Shown here one piece after another: positions 11,385 through 21,120 of a stretch of DNA of 64,000 nt. A program made the translations under genes and the position numbers. The notes beneath the pieces were generated by a model. That model saw nothing but the letters and a program-made list of their open reading frames with translations, was not told where the DNA came from and made no database searches. The stretch comes from Carposina sasakii (taxonomy: Eukaryota; Arthropoda; Insecta; Lepidoptera; Carposinidae), in contig CP053161.1 of the NCBI GenBank assembly GCA_014607495.2, forward strand, positions 2,852,001-2,916,000, read 5' to 3'. How positions within the stretch are numbered: the first letter of the stretch is position 1; each line of letters begins with the position of its first letter.

Positions 11385-11417
11385 TTCTGAAATGAGCAAT
11401 TATTTTGAAAATGACCC
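11384..11417 (-). repeat. Right terminal inverted repeat of the Sola-like element
   Basis: Exact reverse complement of 6763-6796. It is followed by the duplicated ACTG and the remainder of the Gypsy-1 LTR. Confidence 0.95.
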
Positions 11418-11467
11418 ACTGCTGTTAATTGGTTTTTGGGGTTTTCCTTTCGATAAAACTTCCCACA

Positions 11468-11485
11468 TTCTTTTAAAAATCTGAA

Positions 11486-11516
<31 letters not shown>

Positions 11517-11965
11517 CAACAGAGGCAACCAGAAAAATGCATAACAAAGCATAGAAAATCCCGGGGGCCTAACTAGCGACTATACAGGATGTTTTTTTGT
11601 GGCCACCTTTAACGAAGGGTACGTACTCTATACATGAAATAAAGTAAGTTTATGCCAAAAAAAATGCTATGATTTTTTTTTTTTTTTTTGAAAAAATTTT
11701 TTAATTCCTTGATCGTGCGAAATTTATAGTGTCTAGTGTTTATGTTAGTTTTTTTATAGACAGATATTAATAATTTTTCGTGAAAAAATCCTGCTACGCG
11801 CGTCTATGTGCATTTATGCAGAAAAACGCAGTCTATTTACTCAACTTTGGACCCTAATATTTTGGAAACCAGACACTTCCCAGGTATGCTTCCATAGAGA
11901 AAAATAATCGTGATGATGAGGAGATTCCGTAGTTTTCGGGAACGTTGACGACCAAAAATCATCCT
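11468..11965. other. Noncoding spacer between Gypsy-1 and Penelope remnant
   Basis: Contains an A-run at about 11490-11517 that may be the poly(A) of an older retroinsertion into which Gypsy-1 jumped. A short block at 11703-11735 is the reverse complement of the LINE tail near 58490-58515. No gene is seen. Confidence 0.5.
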
Positions 11966-12550
11966 TCACTATGGGTGCGCCCACCACCGGGCCCTACACC
12001 CTCCACTGACCCTCGGATCTGATAACTCATAATTGCGACAACAGGCACTTGCACTAACTACAATCGCCATGAGAAACCAGACCCGAGCACCTAGCATGCA
12101 AGACGATACATTGCACCATTCCGAAATCAAAAACTAGATAAATAATCTACATATGTTTCGCCAACAACCGTGGCATCCTCAGGATTATAGAAATTAGTAA
12201 ATTAGTAAACCACTAATTACTATGAACCTCTAAAACCCAACACATTACTTACACAGAATTAACTACCCTCTACTAAGTATTAAAAAATATATAAATAATT
12301 ACCCACCATTATTTATATTTCAAATAAATATATACTATTTGTGCACACAAACCAAATAGTATTGGGTGAATTAGTTAAATTTAAATGAAAAAATTCAAAA
12401 ATTCACCAAAATATTGATAAATTAGTAAAGAAAACAAGGATGTATGGAACAACATATTCCATTGCCCACAAAAACAAAAATTGTTATTGACATTGACAAG
12501 CCACTACATTCTAAGGTTACTGTTTATTTATTTATTCTAGCCAATGAGTT
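11966..12550 (-). mobile_element. Penelope-like element, 3' part (copy A), separated from copy B by Gypsy-2
   Basis: The reverse complement matches 24297-24877 of the plus-strand Penelope copy, covering the end of the endonuclease region and the 3' noncoding tail. It ends at ...CCAATGAGTT (12550). Copy B resumes at AGTTTAATAGC (21121), and the two join exactly as in the intact copy once the AGTT duplication is removed. A and B are therefore one insertion split by Gypsy-2. Confidence 0.92.
12142..12188 (-). ncRNA. Hammerhead ribozyme-like motif, Penelope copy A
   Basis: Reverse complement of the motif described at 24656-24702: stem I ATAATC/GATTAT, core CTGAGGA, a short stem II, GAAAC and a GTA cleavage triplet. 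No base change relative to the other copy was noticed. Confidence 0.7.
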
Positions 12551-12954
12551 TGACGGCGCTTTTATGAAAAACGAAGATTAAAAAGGGATTCACCCTTGAC
12601 GTAATACCAAACACTGGTGCCGAAGAATAAATCGGAACGCAGCTGTCAGTTTGACAGCACGAGTGTTGTATTGGTGGCGGTAGCTGGATATTAAAAAGGC
12701 GGCTGGCAATCCGTCTTAAAATCTGGTCGCGGCACCACGTGTTTGGTAGAACGTCTTTGATAATTAAAACGTAATTTGTTAATTTGATGTAAATACGAGT
12801 ATTGATTGTACATTCCAGTTTGAGCTATAGTAAATTGTGATTTGTCATATTCCGTGCATTTTATCTCCTCACCCGACTATCCACGCCTGCATAACCTATA
12901 ATGTGCGATCCTGATGGTTCATGCACCACTCCTAATCTTCTGGAGGAGCCTTTA
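12551..12954 (+). repeat. Gypsy-2 5' LTR
   Basis: 404 bp, starting TGACGGCGC and ending GAGCCTTTA, so the ends are TG...TA, not TG...CA. Boundaries are fixed by the flanking AGTT duplication and the second copy. The LTR includes the ATG (12901) of the long gag frame. Confidence 0.92.
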
Positions 12955-15900
12955 TCAGAAGTGGGATGCGGAGGGCCTCGTCCTGAGGAGATTAAGGACC
13001 CCAGTACGCCGACGGCAACAACAAATCTGTTACCGAACATGGAGGCATTTTTCGCGAAACTGATAACTGCAGTTCAACCACAGGCGATACCTGCCAGTGG
13101 AATCACGACACAACTGGTAAAATTTGACCCCGATGGCACTGAAGCAGACATTGAAGGTTGGTGTAACTTAGCCGAGATCATAATTAACAGCAGGAAGCTT
13201 GAGGGTGCCGAATTGTTACTCGTCTTGACGCACGCCCTTAAAGGCAGGGCTGCTACCTGCCTTACGAAGCTACAGGCTACCCAACTAACATGGCCTCAAA
13301 TTAAGGAGCTGCTTATTGCAAAATTTGCGCGGCCTATGTTGCCCCAGGACTACTTCGATGAAATTCTTCGCTTTCAAATTGCAAATAAAGAGACTGCCTG
13401 TGAAGCTGCTACACGTCTGTGGGGCTACATAGAACGAATTCCACGCGTCCATATGGATGAAGATATGATTACTGGGCTGGTTACGTCAGTATTAAGCCAA
13501 AAAGACACTAATATCCGCCGAGAACTCAATTCTAACGTCTTGCAAACTAGAGCACAATTACTTCGTGTACTTGGCGGTATTTCACTCAAAAGACGATATG
13601 AAGACAGTGACACTCAAGATCACGAGACTAAGAAACCACGTACATCCAATCTACGCTTTATTGGAACATGTCACCACTGCGGTGTTGCTGGGCATAAAGC
13701 TGTCGACTGCCGCAAACGACAGGGAGATCAGGAATTCTCGAAGAGACCGATGAGTAAACCTCACATCAGCTCGAATAAGACAGCAAGTTCAACAGTCATC
13801 TGTTTCGTATGTGGACGGCCAGGACACGTGGCGTCGACGTGTCCAGAACGCAAGGGCAATGGTGGAATATCTGCGGCCACCAAAGAGGTGCAAGTTTGTG
13901 AACGCAGAGTGGCCAAGGGAACACTGACTACATCGCTGGGTGAGACCGTTTCTTTTCTTTTTGACAGTGGATCAGCTTGTTCCTTAATTAGACTTAGCAT
14001 GTCCAATAAGTTACCGGGTACTCCACGCAGTGACTTAGTACAGCTTGTAGGTATAGGCAAAGATATTGTTGAATGTTCCTCTCAAATTTTTAGCACAATC
14101 AATATTCAAGATATAGAAGTGTCTATATTATTTCATGTAGTGCCGGACGTTGTTATTTCAGAACCCGTATTGATAGGCAGGGATTTGTTGGATCTTGGTG
14201 TAAACGTTAACATTAGTAAGAACAACATCTCATTTTCACGGCTCAATGAGGTGAATACGATCGATGTATCTGATTTTTTTGATATTGAAACGGACCTAGA
14301 AGGGAAAGACCGTCTTGCTCTTATCGAAGTATTAAAAAAATACAGTGAATTCTTTATTGACGGTATACCCACACGTCGCGTAACAACCGGTGTATTGCGC
14401 ATTGACCCCATTGATCCTCATAAAACGGTTCAACGACGTCCATATAGGTTATCTCCTACCGAGAAAGAGATCGTCAAAGAGAAAGTCCAGTCCCTATTAG
14501 ATGCCGGCGTAATACGTGAAAGTTCATCACCATTTGCTAGTCCCATCCTACTTGTTAAGAAGAAGGATGGCACAGATAGGATGTGCGTCGACTATAGGGA
14601 ATTAAACTCAAACACAAAGCCCGAGCATTACCCATTGCCTAGGATTGACGAACAGATAGACCGCCTAAATGGCGCGTGCCATTTTTCGTCGCTTGACATG
14701 GCGTCAGGTTATCATCAAATACCGGTAGATTTTGATAGTGATAGTATAGCTCGCACTGCTTTCGTGACTCCGGACGGGCAGTTCGAGTATTTGGCCATGC
14801 CATTCGGATTGCGTAACGCTGCATCCGTATATCAGCGCTGTATTAATAAAGCTTTGGGTCCTCTAAAGGATGCAGTAGCACTGGCATACATGGATGACGT
14901 CCTTTGCTTCTCTAAAGACATACCTGAAGGTTTACATCGGCTTGATTTGACTCTAAAAGCTTTATCGGAGGCAGGCTTTTCTTTTAATGTCCGTAAATGC
15001 AAATTTTTGAAATCTGAAGTAGACTATTTAGGATATGTCATTAAGGAAGGTGAAGTGACACCAAATCCCCGAAAGGTCAAAGCTTTAGTAGATGCTCCTA
15101 CACCGAAAACGGCGACGCAAGTAAGGCAATTTCTAGGACTCGCCTCGTACTTTAGGCGTTTTATACCCGGTTTTACCCGCATTGTCGGACCCCTATATCC
15201 TCTCACAAAACTAAAAGGTCCAATCCAGTGGACGGAGGCTCATAACGAGATTCACAAGAAAGTTGTTCGTATCTTAACATCCGAACCGGTTTTAACTATC
15301 TTCAACCCAAAAGCGCCTATAGAACTACATACAGACGCCAGTTTTGATGGCTATGGCGCTATTTTAATTCAACGAAAAGACAATATACCTCATGTAGTCT
15401 CATATTTCAGCCGCCGAACGACCGACACGGAATCGCGATATCATTCCTATGAACTGGAAACCATGGCGGTCGTTCGGGCGGTAGAAAATTTCCGTCATTA
15501 CTTGTATGGACAACACTTTACCGTTTTCACGGACTGTAATTCTCTCAAAGCCTCTAAGTCCAAAACAGATCTAACCCCGCGAGTACACAGGTGGTGGGCC
15601 TTTTTACAGGCATACGATTTCGATATCGTTCACAAACAGGGTAGCAGTATGGGGCACGCTGACTTTCTTTCCAGAAATCCTCTCCCCACTCCTGTGACAA
15701 AACCTCACTCCAAGTCGATTGAATCAAGATTACCACATAAGTCTGTCCATTTTGTAGAGCTTCATCAAGGTTGGCTTAGTGTAGAGCAAAAGCGTGACCC
15801 GGAGATTCTGGACTTAATTTCCAAACACGATAATGGTGAACTTCCCGAAGGAACGGCGCACACGTATGATGTACGCAATTCCATTCTGTACCGCAAAATT

Positions 15901-15966
15901 GAGCGGAATAAATCAAGTTCTTGGCTCCCAGTTGTACCACGCTCCCTAACGTGGACACTCATCAAT
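12901..15966 (+). CDS. Gypsy-2 Gag-Pol, N-terminal part (disrupted by transposon)
   Basis: The open frame starts at ATG 12901, inside the LTR, and runs through the primer site into Gag; an internal ATG at 13039 is an alternative start. CCHC knuckles occur at about residues 258-271 (CHHCGVAGHK) and 301-314 (CFVCGRPGHV). Retropepsin LFDSGSACSLI lies near 353, reverse transcriptase with YMDD near 663-666, and RNase H LHTDAS near 809. The frame reaches the start of integrase and is cut at 15966 by the inserted transposon, with a chimeric tail running to a stop at 16066-16068. The rest of integrase is at 18945-20138. No other break was seen, so the polyprotein was open before the insertion. The sequence resembles the mdg3/blastopia-type group by RT/IN texture and tRNA-Leu primer use. 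Confidence 0.9.
12955..12967 (+). promoter_or_regulatory. Gypsy-2 primer-binding site, internal tRNA-Leu type
   Basis: TCAGAAGTGGGAT follows the LTR without a spacer. It is complementary to tRNA-Leu starting a few bases inside the CCA end (recalled consensus TGGTGTCAGAAGTGGGAT), as described for mdg3-like elements. The usual leading TGG is absent. Confidence 0.7.
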
Positions 15967-18934
15967 AGGGTGTCCCGTCCCATGTATGGGAAATTATTTT
16001 TTTTGAGCTACGGCTACGCAATGGGTATCAAAAGTTGCGTTTTGACACATAGATTACGATTATTATAAAATTTAATTAGATATCTGTCATCTTAAGGCCT
16101 CTACCGGTACTTGAAGTTTTCCAAATATCCCATTTTTTTGGGGTTCCTAACATAAACTATAAATCATACAAAAATAACGATTAAATGGTTTTTATAAAAT
16201 TTAAGGGCACAACAATGAAACAAAGCAAGGTTTAAAATGGTTTAAATAAAAAAAAATAATGGCACTTTTAAAAACGGAACTGGTTTTTGTGCCCAAAATT
16301 AGGCATTTCCGCGCGAGATCTTAATCTGTTCCTAATGAAACCATCCCGAGCTGTAGCGTCCGTGACGCTTTGAGAAGCCTCCGTCACTAGTTTCACACAT
16401 CTTTCCACTGACTGTGTGTGACAGGGAAAGTCAACAATGTCGAGGCTGTGTTCTTTAGCCTTAATTATTAGTTCATCTTTGGATATGTGTCGCAAAATTG
16501 GTGGAGTTGATATCTCACACTCTTGCCAAAATATTAAATCAATATAATCTCGCGCATTGAAGTTAAGCTTTGGTGCTTTAAATACCCTGCGAGAGTTGCT
16601 CTTTTCTGCTTCTCTAGCCTTTACTATTTTGCGAGATGCAAGCTCTCGAATATGTTCTCTATCGTCGAATAACATGGCAATAAGCAAGTTTTCTGGGTGC
16701 GCAAAAAAAGCGTTTCTTTCGATCACTGAATTTACAATAGATCTTTGACTATCAGGCAAAAATCGAGAGTACATAACCATTTGAAAAATATGCTTAGCTC
16801 CATCCTTAAATGATGAGTTTTGCTTGATGAGGAACCAAACAGGAGCGTAAACTTTGACCACGTAGTTCACAAGCAACTGCAAATTATCTGACGGCGAAAC
16901 AGTACTTACGTGAAGTCTGAGTATGCGATTGGCAGTAGTGAGCCATCTCGAATGCGCCATTTTTCCAGGTTGGCGGCTCGCTAGCTCAGGGGAACAGGAA
17001 CCAACCATCACAGCATGACAAATTTCGTAGAGATACTTTTGATCCGTGCTTAGTTCCTTCACAATATTATCAGGTAATTCGAGCAAATTTCCAGCCACTG
17101 CACAAAAAGACACTAGAGGTTTACTTTCACAAACAGCTAGCTGTTTTCCAATAGGTCCTGCATATTCTTTTGGCCCAGATGTGCTACCATCCAAAGACAT
17201 GAACAAATGGCGAAGCGGTAATTCATTCGCGTGAAGCATGCAAACGCACCATTGCAACGGTCTCTTCAAATAGTTTTCCAGGTATTGAATGACACCTCCC
17301 TTCCAACCTGTATTTGTAGCAGTACCATCGCACCCCACACAGATCACCTCTTCTAAGTTCAACCCTTGATTTTCTAATAAAGATATGATAGAAGTGACGA
17401 TCCCTTTGGCAGTACCACGAATTGGCGTCGTATGTCCCAAATAAATAGAACCCGGCTCTGTGAGAACTGAAATGTGCTCTTGCAAAACTTCTCTGCGGTG
17501 GTGCTGATCGCCTATTTTATTGTTTATGAGTGTTTTGTCCTTTCGTCCATCAAAGTAGATACTATTTACTACAATTGCATCAATATCTTTGCTGGCCTTG
17601 GTCCGTGCTTTTGAAACAGCTCTATGAATTTTATTCTTATCAATAACAAGACTTAGATCTTCGGCAGATACCAATCCTACGTCAGCTAAGACTGCCGAAG
17701 TAACTGCAGCCGCAGATCGCGTTGATAGTCCATACCGATCACATACCTTAGCTACTGTTGGCAGCGCCAGAAAGTTCCGATTCAATGAAGTAGATGGAGT
17801 CTCATTTACAATCACGTCACTATTTGGAGAAAGCTCTGTTGCAGGCGACTGCGGTCGCGGCGGCAATTTGCGCACCGGAACAGGATTGATTTCTTGTGAT
17901 GTACTTGCGCGCTCTATCCGCTTCAAATTTTCCTGTCTCTGATGTTTCTTTAAAAGTCTTGCCGTTTCTTTTGTATCTATACCGCTTATTGCCATTTTTC
18001 TATCACCCCTTTGGTCCAGTAAAAAATCTCTTTCAGAAATAGAAACTTTCTTAGGTTTTATGCAGGAACAAATATCAAACGAAGTGCACTTACAAGCAGC
18101 AATATCGAAGAGCTTGTTCGACAATTCCAAAAAGCACTTCACTTTGCTTTCGTAGCTATCATTTCTTTTATTTTTGGGGTATCTTATCAATGACAGGTAT
18201 TTGTCGAAATATGATTTCAGCAATTGGGTAACTCGTACGTCGGAAACGATGGGAATCGAAGCTTTGGTCCAAATGGTATCAAGTTTTTCCGAAACGATTG
18301 AAAAAACTTCCGTGTTAGAAGGATCTTTCCCATTCTTCTGTAGCTTGAGTTCATTTTTAGTAAAGAGGATGAATTTGATAACGTCACTTATCACTGGTAA
18401 CTGGCGATCGTCAAGTTCTTTATATGATCCCAAAATAGGACATGTAGTCTCACTTCGCCTTGAACCCATTACAGTATGTTTGTCACAAAAACACGTATTT
18501 TATCACAAGGAAGTGCGGAGCGACACCTTACAGCAATATAACCGCTATAGAAATGAAACGAACTACCTCGCAGTAAAAGTACAGAATTTAAGAAAAACAA
18601 GTGAAATCCCTGTCAAAACATGAATTTTGCGAGTTCAATCAAAACCAATACCTCACCGAAAACATCTTGTCGTTGCCTGCAAATTATAACTTAGGGTTCC
18701 ACTATCAATGAAATAGAAAAATAAAATGGGAATATTGTACATAAAATAGAATAGATGACATTGACTGGAGAGTAATTTAAATGATTTTTTTTTTAATAAA
18801 CGGGCCGGTAGAACCCCTCAAGATATGTTTTTATATTTTTAAAATTATTTTTACGGTAATCTACAACTAATAGCGCAACTTTTGAGGGGCCTTGAGTAAC
18901 GAAAATCGAAAAAAAAAAAAAATCGGGACACCCT
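15967..18934 (-). mobile_element. DNA transposon of unassigned superfamily, 11-bp TIR and 10-bp TSD
   Basis: Inserted in Gypsy-2 integrase. The ends AGGGTGTCCCG and CGGGACACCCT are perfect inverted repeats, and ACTCATCAAT is duplicated at 15957-15966 and 18935-18944. Removing one copy restores the reading ...LINHVHSEIHHLG of integrase, so the boundaries are firm. Imperfect inverted homology extends inward about 130 bp: TCAAAAGTTGCG, TAGATTAC and CTACCGG recur in the same order at both ends. One intact transposase-like ORF is on the minus strand. Confidence 0.9.
16268..18469 (-). CDS. Intact 733-aa transposase-like protein with RNase H-like features
   Basis: The single uninterrupted frame fills most of the transposon, starting with ATG at 18467-18469. 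The N-terminal 230 residues are charged with a Cys-rich patch (CKCTSFDICSC). A central domain has NSIYFDGRKD, then EEVICVGCDGTATNTG (likely catalytic Asp), QWCVCMLHANELPLRHL (a C-x-x-H-like pair) and a GPIGKQL turn. A long helical region with HSRWLTTANRILRL follows. Near the C-terminus, CHTQSVERCVKLVTEAS could supply the final Glu. This order recalls hAT-like RNase H transposases with a large insertion, but hAT duplications are 8 bp and here they are 10. Similar uncharacterised proteins are, as I recall, widespread in arthropods. It would act on its own TIRs in the nucleus. The intact frame in a young host element suggests recent activity. Confidence 0.75.
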   Translation of the reverse strand: MGSRRSETTCPILGSYKELDDRQLPVISDVIKFILFTKNELKLQKNGKDPSNTEVFSIVSEKLDTIWTKASIPIVSDVRVTQLLKSYFDKYLSLIRYPKNKRNDSYESKVKCFLELSNKLFDIAACKCTSFDICSCIKPKKVSISERDFLLDQRGDRKMAISGIDTKETARLLKKHQRQENLKRIERASTSQEINPVPVRKLPPRPQSPATELSPNSDVIVNETPSTSLNRNFLALPTVAKVCDRYGLSTRSAAAVTSAVLADVGLVSAEDLSLVIDKNKIHRAVSKARTKASKDIDAIVVNSIYFDGRKDKTLINNKIGDQHHRREVLQEHISVLTEPGSIYLGHTTPIRGTAKGIVTSIISLLENQGLNLEEVICVGCDGTATNTGWKGGVIQYLENYLKRPLQWCVCMLHANELPLRHLFMSLDGSTSGPKEYAGPIGKQLAVCESKPLVSFCAVAGNLLELPDNIVKELSTDQKYLYEICHAVMVGSCSPELASRQPGKMAHSRWLTTANRILRLHVSTVSPSDNLQLLVNYVVKVYAPVWFLIKQNSSFKDGAKHIFQMVMYSRFLPDSQRSIVNSVIERNAFFAHPENLLIAMLFDDREHIRELASRKIVKAREAEKSNSRRVFKAPKLNFNARDYIDLIFWQECEISTPPILRHISKDELIIKAKEHSLDIVDFPCHTQSVERCVKLVTEASQSVTDATARDGFIRNRLRSRAEMPNFGHKNQFRF

Positions 18935-18944
18935 ACTCATCAAT

Positions 18945-20138
18945 CATGTGCATTCTGAAATACACCACTTAGGTGCAGAGAAAACCCTAGACAAGCTCTA
19001 CGAACAATACTGGTTCCCACAGATGTCCAAACAGGTCCACAAGTTTGTCGACTCATGCATAGTTTGTAAAGCATCCAAAGGGTGCTCGGGGGCCCAACAA
19101 ATCAGACTGCATCCGATACCTAAAGTATCAACACCCTGGCATACTCTTCACATTGACATAACGGGAAAACTGAGCGGAAAAAGTGATCGGAAAGAGTACG
19201 CTTCTGTAATTATCGATGCTTTCACTAAGTTTGTGTTACTCGAATACACCGCCTCACTAGACGCCATTAGTGCAGTTAAAGCATTGAAGTCAGCCGTTTG
19301 CCTTTTTGGAGCACCTAAAAGAATCATTGCCGATCAAGGTCGGTGCTATGTCAGTACAGATTTTAAGCAGTTTTGTGCCAAATACAGTATAGAGTTGCAT
19401 CTTATAGCTACGGGTTCGAGTAGAGCCAACGGACAGGTAGAACGCGTCATGCGTACTCTCAAAAGCTTACTTACGATAGTCGAGAACGACCCAAATAGAG
19501 TGTGGCGTGATGAGCTCCCAGACGTACAGTTAGCGCTTAATAGCACCCGCTCGAGGGTTACAGGATATAGTCCATCTGAATTGATGTTTGGGATACGTGC
19601 ACAGTCATTAGGTTTATCACAAATATCCTGTGATTCCGAGCCAGTAGCTCGTTTGGACCTCGACACTATTCGTAACAGTGCAGCGGCTAATATTTCGAAG
19701 GCTGCCAAAGATGATATGCAACGTTTTAACCGCGGCAGAGCAAAAATTAAACCGTTTTCAGAGGGAGATTTCGTTTTTATCAAGTGTAGTGAACGCAACC
19801 AGACGAAATTACACCGCAAGTTCAAAGGACCGTTTATAATAACTCGCGTATTAGAAAACGATAGATACGAGCTTCGAAATATTAACGGTACGAATCGACT
19901 GTACAAATATTCCCATGAGAACCTGCGTGCGGTACCTGGGGGCTATGAGGGCCTAGCAGAAGTATGTACTGGTTTAAATTACGAAGAGGAGGCCGAGACG
20001 GCGGTTCACTGCCAGAGAGGTGAAGAGGTTTCACCTAATGATGACAGTGATAGTGACACCCTCTCAATCGCCAGCTCTCATACGGAAACCGCCAGCTCGG
20101 CAACTCTCTCTGCTTCTGAAAACGACCAACCTAAATAG
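18945..20138 (+). CDS. Gypsy-2 integrase, C-terminal part of the polyprotein
   Basis: This is the continuation of the gag-pol frame after the nested transposon; it is read from 18945 and is not an independent gene. It opens with HVHSEIHHLG and CIVCKASKG (zinc-finger residues). The catalytic core follows with HIDITG, IADQGRCY and NGQVERVMRT, giving D, D and E. A C-terminal FSEGDFVFIKCSERN / RKFKGPFIITRVLENDRY module follows, then an acidic Ser/Asp-rich tail ending at the TAG. The DDE triad is complete. It would join retroelement cDNA to host DNA in the nucleus, but cannot be made as one protein with RT while the transposon is in place. Confidence 0.9.
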   Translation, partial: HVHSEIHHLGAEKTLDKLYEQYWFPQMSKQVHKFVDSCIVCKASKGCSGAQQIRLHPIPKVSTPWHTLHIDITGKLSGKSDRKEYASVIIDAFTKFVLLEYTASLDAISAVKALKSAVCLFGAPKRIIADQGRCYVSTDFKQFCAKYSIELHLIATGSSRANGQVERVMRTLKSLLTIVENDPNRVWRDELPDVQLALNSTRSRVTGYSPSELMFGIRAQSLGLSQISCDSEPVARLDLDTIRNSAAANISKAAKDDMQRFNRGRAKIKPFSEGDFVFIKCSERNQTKLHRKFKGPFIITRVLENDRYELRNINGTNRLYKYSHENLRAVPGGYEGLAEVCTGLNYEEEAETAVHCQRGEEVSPNDDSDSDTLSIASSHTETASSATLSASENDQPK

Positions 20139-20317
20139 TTGTAAGTAATAGGATTTATGAACCCTTTGTGCACACTTTACAGGCGACATTGCCTGACATT
20201 CAGAAACTAAGTAGTTATTAATGGCTATGACTGACTATACTAAAATGTATGTCATAAATACGGTATGACATCCTGTGGTAGGAGTCCAATGAGTGGGCGC
20301 CCAATGCACTTAACAGC

Positions 20318-20501
20318 GCGAATCGTAGGGGCAGCAATGAGTGGCAGCCCGGTCCGATTGTCAGTGCGAATCGTAGGGGCAGCAATGAGTGGCAGCCCGG
20401 TCCGATTGTCAGTGCGAATCGTAGGGGCAGCAATGAGTGGCAGCCCGGTCCGATTGTCAGTGCGAATCGTAGGGGCAGCAATGAGTGGCAGCCCGGTCCG
20501 A
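20318..20501 (+). repeat. 48-bp tandem repeat array in Gypsy-2 3' noncoding region
   Basis: Three complete units and one partial unit of a 48-bp repeat beginning GCGAATCGTAGGGGCAGCA start at 20318, 20366, 20414 and 20462. A diverged unit precedes them (about 20281-20317). Frames open through it on both strands arise because 48 is divisible by three. Confidence 0.93.
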
Positions 20502-20716
20502 TCGCAGGAATGCCAAAGAGTGGTCGATACACGTCGGTGTTCGTAAGAGTAATGCGGTAGTTCATCCCATGAGTTTGGAAAGATAACAAATGCGCTTGAT
20601 GTGACATATCAGGAATGGACGAGCGTGTAGGTACCTATATTCAACAGTGTAATGCTACGTTGTTCTTTCGTTACAGAGTAACATCGCACGAGGACGAGCG
20701 ATATGTCAGTTGGCCG

Positions 20717-21120
20717 TGACGGCGCTTTTATGAAAAACGAAGATTAAAAAGGGATTCACCCTTGACGTAATACCAAACACTGGTGCCGAAGAATAAATCG
20801 GAACGCAGCTGTCAGTTTGACAGCACGAGTGTTGTATTGGTGGCGGTAGCTGGATATTAAAAAGGCGGCTGGCAATCCGTTTTAAAATCTGGTCGCGGCA
20901 CCACGTGTTTGGTAGAACGTCTTTGATAATTAAAACGTAATTTGTTAATTTGATGTAAATACGAGTATTGATTGTACATTCCAGTTTGAGCTATAGTAAA
21001 TTGTGATTTGTCATATTCCGTGCATTTTATCTCCTCACCCGACTATCCACGCCTGCATAACCTATAATGTGCGATCCTGATGGTTCATGCACCACTCCTA
21101 ATCTTCTGGAGGAGCCTTTA
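20717..21120 (+). repeat. Gypsy-2 3' LTR
   Basis: 404 bp, one noticed substitution from the 5' LTR. It ends at GAGCCTTTA, followed by the AGTT duplication and Penelope copy B. It repeats the first 18 codons of the gag frame, which is how that ATG is known to lie within the LTR. Confidence 0.93.

Larger units (their letters stand above)
6763..11417 (+). mobile_element. DNA transposon with 34-bp TIRs and 4-bp TSD, Sola-like
   Basis: The 4655-bp element is bounded by perfect 34-bp terminal inverted repeats beginning GGGTCATTTTCAAAATAATT and by the duplicated target ACTG. The intact 5' LTR of Gypsy-1 shows the pre-insertion sequence. It encodes a broken transposase (8097-10503) behind a probable 5'-UTR intron. 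The 4-bp duplication and the D...D...E-type protein fit the Sola superfamily, but that class assignment is from memory. It cannot move autonomously with the frames as they stand. Confidence 0.88.
1973..11467 (+). mobile_element. Gypsy-1: Ty3/Gypsy LTR retrotransposon with a DNA transposon nested in its 3' LTR
   Basis: Two copies of a 199-bp LTR bound the element: 1973-2171, and 6609-6762 continuing at 11422-11467 after the insert. They differ by one extra G in a G run near the 3' end. The element is flanked by TTCT at 1969-1972 and 11468-11471, a 4-bp target duplication typical of Ty3/Gypsy integration. It has a tRNA-Pro-like primer site at 2174-2191 and one long gag-pol frame at 2332-6078, with the integrase C-terminus displaced to another frame. 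A CAGGACGG purine-rich stretch just before the 3' LTR is the best polypurine-tract candidate; Gypsy-3 has CAGGATGG at the equivalent place. The frameshift and the LTR insertion suggest a dead copy. Confidence 0.92.
6609..11467 (+). repeat. Gypsy-1 3' LTR, interrupted
   Basis: LTR sequence runs 6609-6762 and resumes at 11422-11467. The interrupting DNA is a complete DNA transposon, with ACTG (6759-6762 and 11418-11421) duplicated on insertion. The uninterrupted 5' LTR gives the empty site and so proves the boundaries. Confidence 0.93.
12551..21120 (+). mobile_element. Gypsy-2: Ty3/Gypsy LTR retrotransposon with a nested DNA transposon
   Basis: 404-bp LTRs at 12551-12954 and 20717-21120 differ at one noticed site (C/T at 12715 versus 20881). 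The element is flanked by AGTT (12547-12550 and 21121-21124) within a Penelope element. The primer site follows the LTR directly. One gag-pol frame runs from 12901 and resumes after the inserted transposon at 18945-20138. A 48-bp tandem array occupies the 3' noncoding region. The near-identical LTRs indicate a recent insertion, and the transposon at 15967 is younger still. Confidence 0.93.

Noticed and set aside
11357..11542. Poly-Phe ORF on the minus strand
   Set aside because: Crosses an A-run and the end of an LTR.
16068..16068. Natural C-terminus of Gypsy-2 Pol at 16068
   Set aside because: The last codons come from the inserted transposon; the true continuation is at 18945.
20218..20607. 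Repetitive-protein genes on both strands over the 48-bp array
   Set aside because: Open only because the unit length is a multiple of three; located in element 3' noncoding DNA.
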